Shown here one piece after another: positions 5,381 to 6,169 of a stretch of DNA of 6,169 nucleotides. The stretch spans positions 1-6,169 of the forward strand of contig JBGGME010000444.1 of assembly GCA_041288195.1 (NCBI GenBank), written 5' to 3'. The notes below the pieces were generated by a model. That model saw only the letters and a list, made by a program, of their open reading frames with translations, did no database searches and had not been told where the DNA came from. The number at the start of each line of letters is the position of its first letter. Positions within the stretch are counted from its first letter, which is position 1. The translations under genes and the position numbers were made by a program. This DNA comes from AWTP1-13 sp041288195 (GTDB taxonomy: Bacteria; Pseudomonadota; Alphaproteobacteria; Rhizobiales; Hyphomicrobiaceae).

Positions 5381-5413
5381 GGGCAACTGTTCCGCTGCGA
5401 TCCAAATTTGCCC
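5381..5413. repeat. 6-bp inverted repeat next to the tRNA fragment
   Basis: GGGCAA (5381-5386) and TTGCCC (5408-5413) are perfect inverted copies separated by 21 bases, starting right beside the tRNA-like sequence on its integrase side. It may be part of the attachment region, but the stem is short and chance is possible. Confidence 0.3.
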
Positions 5414-5476
5414 ATGATAACATAGCGCTCTCCTGCAAGAGCCTGATTTTCATTGTGGCAACGAGCACTTAGCTGT

Positions 5477-5525
5477 CTTTCCCCTGCTTTCCCTGCGTTT
5501 CCCTGGCTCGTCCTGCGTTTCCTCC
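5477..5525. repeat. about five direct repeats of CGTTTCCCTG at 9-10 bp period, candidate integrase arm sites
   Basis: Units begin near 5477, 5487, 5496, 5506 and 5516. The second and third are the closest pair; the fourth (GCTCGTCCTG) is the most diverged and the fifth runs into CTCC. On the minus strand the core reads CAGGGAAA. A spacing close to one DNA turn places the units on the same helix face. The array lies between the tRNA-fragment attachment site and the integrase start, where P4-type integrases have arm-type binding sites. The repeats are seen directly; the role is inferred. Confidence 0.65.
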
Positions 5526-5530
5526 CTAGT

Positions 5531-5550
5531 GTGTGCACAGTTGTGTGCAC
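5531..5550. repeat. two copies of GTGTGCAC 12 bp apart, upstream of the integrase
   Basis: GTGTGCAC occurs at 5531-5538 and 5543-5550, each containing the palindrome GTGCAC, and the first extends to the palindrome TGTGCACA (5532-5539). The pair ends 14 bp before the integrase ATG. This could be an operator for autoregulation by the integrase or another element regulator, or a second class of recombinase site. Confidence 0.55.
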
Positions 5551-5564
5551 GTCGATGAGGAAGC

Positions 5565-6169
5565 ATGCGAGCCAAGATCAAGAAAGCAACCGTTGATGCC
5601 CTGCAGAAGGGCGAAGTCCTGGCCGACAGTGAGGTGAAGGGTTTCGTTGCACGTCGCCTGCCGAGCGGTGTTGTGACGTACGGGCTGAGATACCGCGTCG
5701 CCGGCAGGCAACGCTGGCTAGCTCTCGGGGTCCATGGTCGCATCACATCCGACAAGGCGCGGAAGCTGGCCAAGCAGCGCGCCGGTGAAGTGGCCGCCGA
5801 CCGCGATCCAGCTCAGGAGCGCCAGGTCGCGCGCGCTAAGGCGGCGCAGGCCACGGCAAACACAGTCGACGCCCTTCTTGACGCGTTTCTGGGGCGCCAT
5901 GTCCGGGAGAAGCTCAGGACCGCCAAGGAGTTCGAACGCATCTTCGACAAGTACGTGCGGCCGCGCATCGGCACCAAGCCGATCTACGATCTGCGGCGCC
6001 GCGACATCGTCGAGATGCTCGACGCCATCGAGGACGAGAACGGGCCGGTGATGGCCGATCGGACGTTGGCGCGGGTGCGAAAGGCTTTCAATTGGTACAG
6101 CGCTCGCGACGACGCCTTCGTTCCTCCGATCGTCCGCGGCATGGCGCGTACCAGCATCGCCGAGCGGGC
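5565..6169 (+). CDS. P4-type tyrosine recombinase/integrase, N-terminal part (runs off window)
   Basis: An uninterrupted frame encodes 201 residues before the window ends. Residues about 10-90 form the DUF4102 arm-binding domain: LADSEVKGFVARRLPSG, TYGLRYRVAGRQRWLALG, then TSDKARKLAKQRAGEVAADRDPAQER. Residues about 99-185 look like the SAM-like core-binding domain (TVDALLDAFLGRHV, FERIFDKYVRPRIG, DIVEMLDAIED, RVRKAFNWYSARDD). The catalytic domain with the Arg, His-x-x-Arg and Tyr residues must lie beyond 6169. The enzyme would integrate and excise the mobile element at the tRNA 3' end. The ATG at 5565 has GAGGA at 5557-5561, somewhat close. It reads away from the tRNA fragment, with the repeat arrays in its leader. 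No frameshift is seen in the visible part. Confidence 0.92.
   Translation, partial: MRAKIKKATVDALQKGEVLADSEVKGFVARRLPSGVVTYGLRYRVAGRQRWLALGVHGRITSDKARKLAKQRAGEVAADRDPAQERQVARAKAAQATANTVDALLDAFLGRHVREKLRTAKEFERIFDKYVRPRIGTKPIYDLRRRDIVEMLDAIEDENGPVMADRTLARVRKAFNWYSARDDAFVPPIVRGMARTSIAER

Noticed and set aside
5331..5415. Complete tRNA-Pro gene
   Set aside because: The 5' acceptor strand pairs at only five of seven positions, and about 29 bases lie between it and the anticodon stem, too many for a normal D-arm. Only the 3' half is convincing.
5251..5550. 99-codon minus-strand open frame
   Set aside because: It runs through the tRNA-like sequence and the repeat arrays, so coding is unlikely.
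5477..5550. CRISPR array
   Set aside because: The repeats are about 10 bp with no unique spacers, and no cas gene is present.

Overview
The window is high-GC DNA with the gene content of an alphaproteobacterium, most likely of the order Hyphomicrobiales (Rhizobiales). The basis is a set of small proteins recognised from sequence: DUF6456, DUF5330 and DUF1491 proteins, a SufE-family protein and a double peptidoglycan-binding-domain protein. One sequence matches the alphaproteobacterial CtrA box exactly and another matches it imperfectly. Family calls were made by eye; no database was searched. I see no genus-level marker.

Layout. Bases 1-67 may hold the end of an upstream gene. A DUF6456 protein (68-949, +) converges with a SufE-family protein (960-1385, -). 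Next comes a DUF5330 membrane-anchored protein (1541-1954, -). A divergent intergenic region with an imperfect CtrA-like box separates it from a membrane-anchored protein with two peptidoglycan-binding domains (2241-2975, +). A DUF1491 protein follows (3015-3377, +). Its stop codon lies inside a perfect TTAA-N7-TTAAC box that precedes a 69-residue hypothetical protein (3491-3700, +). A GC-rich hairpin separates that gene from a convergent small HExxH protein (3755-4105, -). Then come a DUF952 protein (4257-4604, -) and, 2 bp upstream of it, a one-segment membrane protein of unknown function with visibly lower GC (4607-5209, -).

The right end looks like the edge of an integrated mobile element. 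A 49-base minus-strand sequence (5331-5379) matches the 3' half of a tRNA-Pro(UGG), from the anticodon arm to CCA, but no 5' half is attached. About 185 bp further on begins a P4-type tyrosine integrase (5565 to the window end, +). Between them lie about five roughly 10-bp-spaced repeats and two GTGTGCAC copies, the arrangement expected of integrase arm sites and/or an operator. The simplest reading is that chromosome lies left of about 5331 and the element lies to the right, with the restored intact tRNA-Pro at the far end beyond this window.

How the genes work together. SufE implies Fe-S cluster assembly, but no other suf gene is present. The peptidoglycan-binding protein and the 69-residue protein may share CtrA-linked cell-cycle control. 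I do not see a coherent multi-gene defence or biosynthetic system. The parts most worth following are the element boundary with its repeats and the two CtrA-like boxes.
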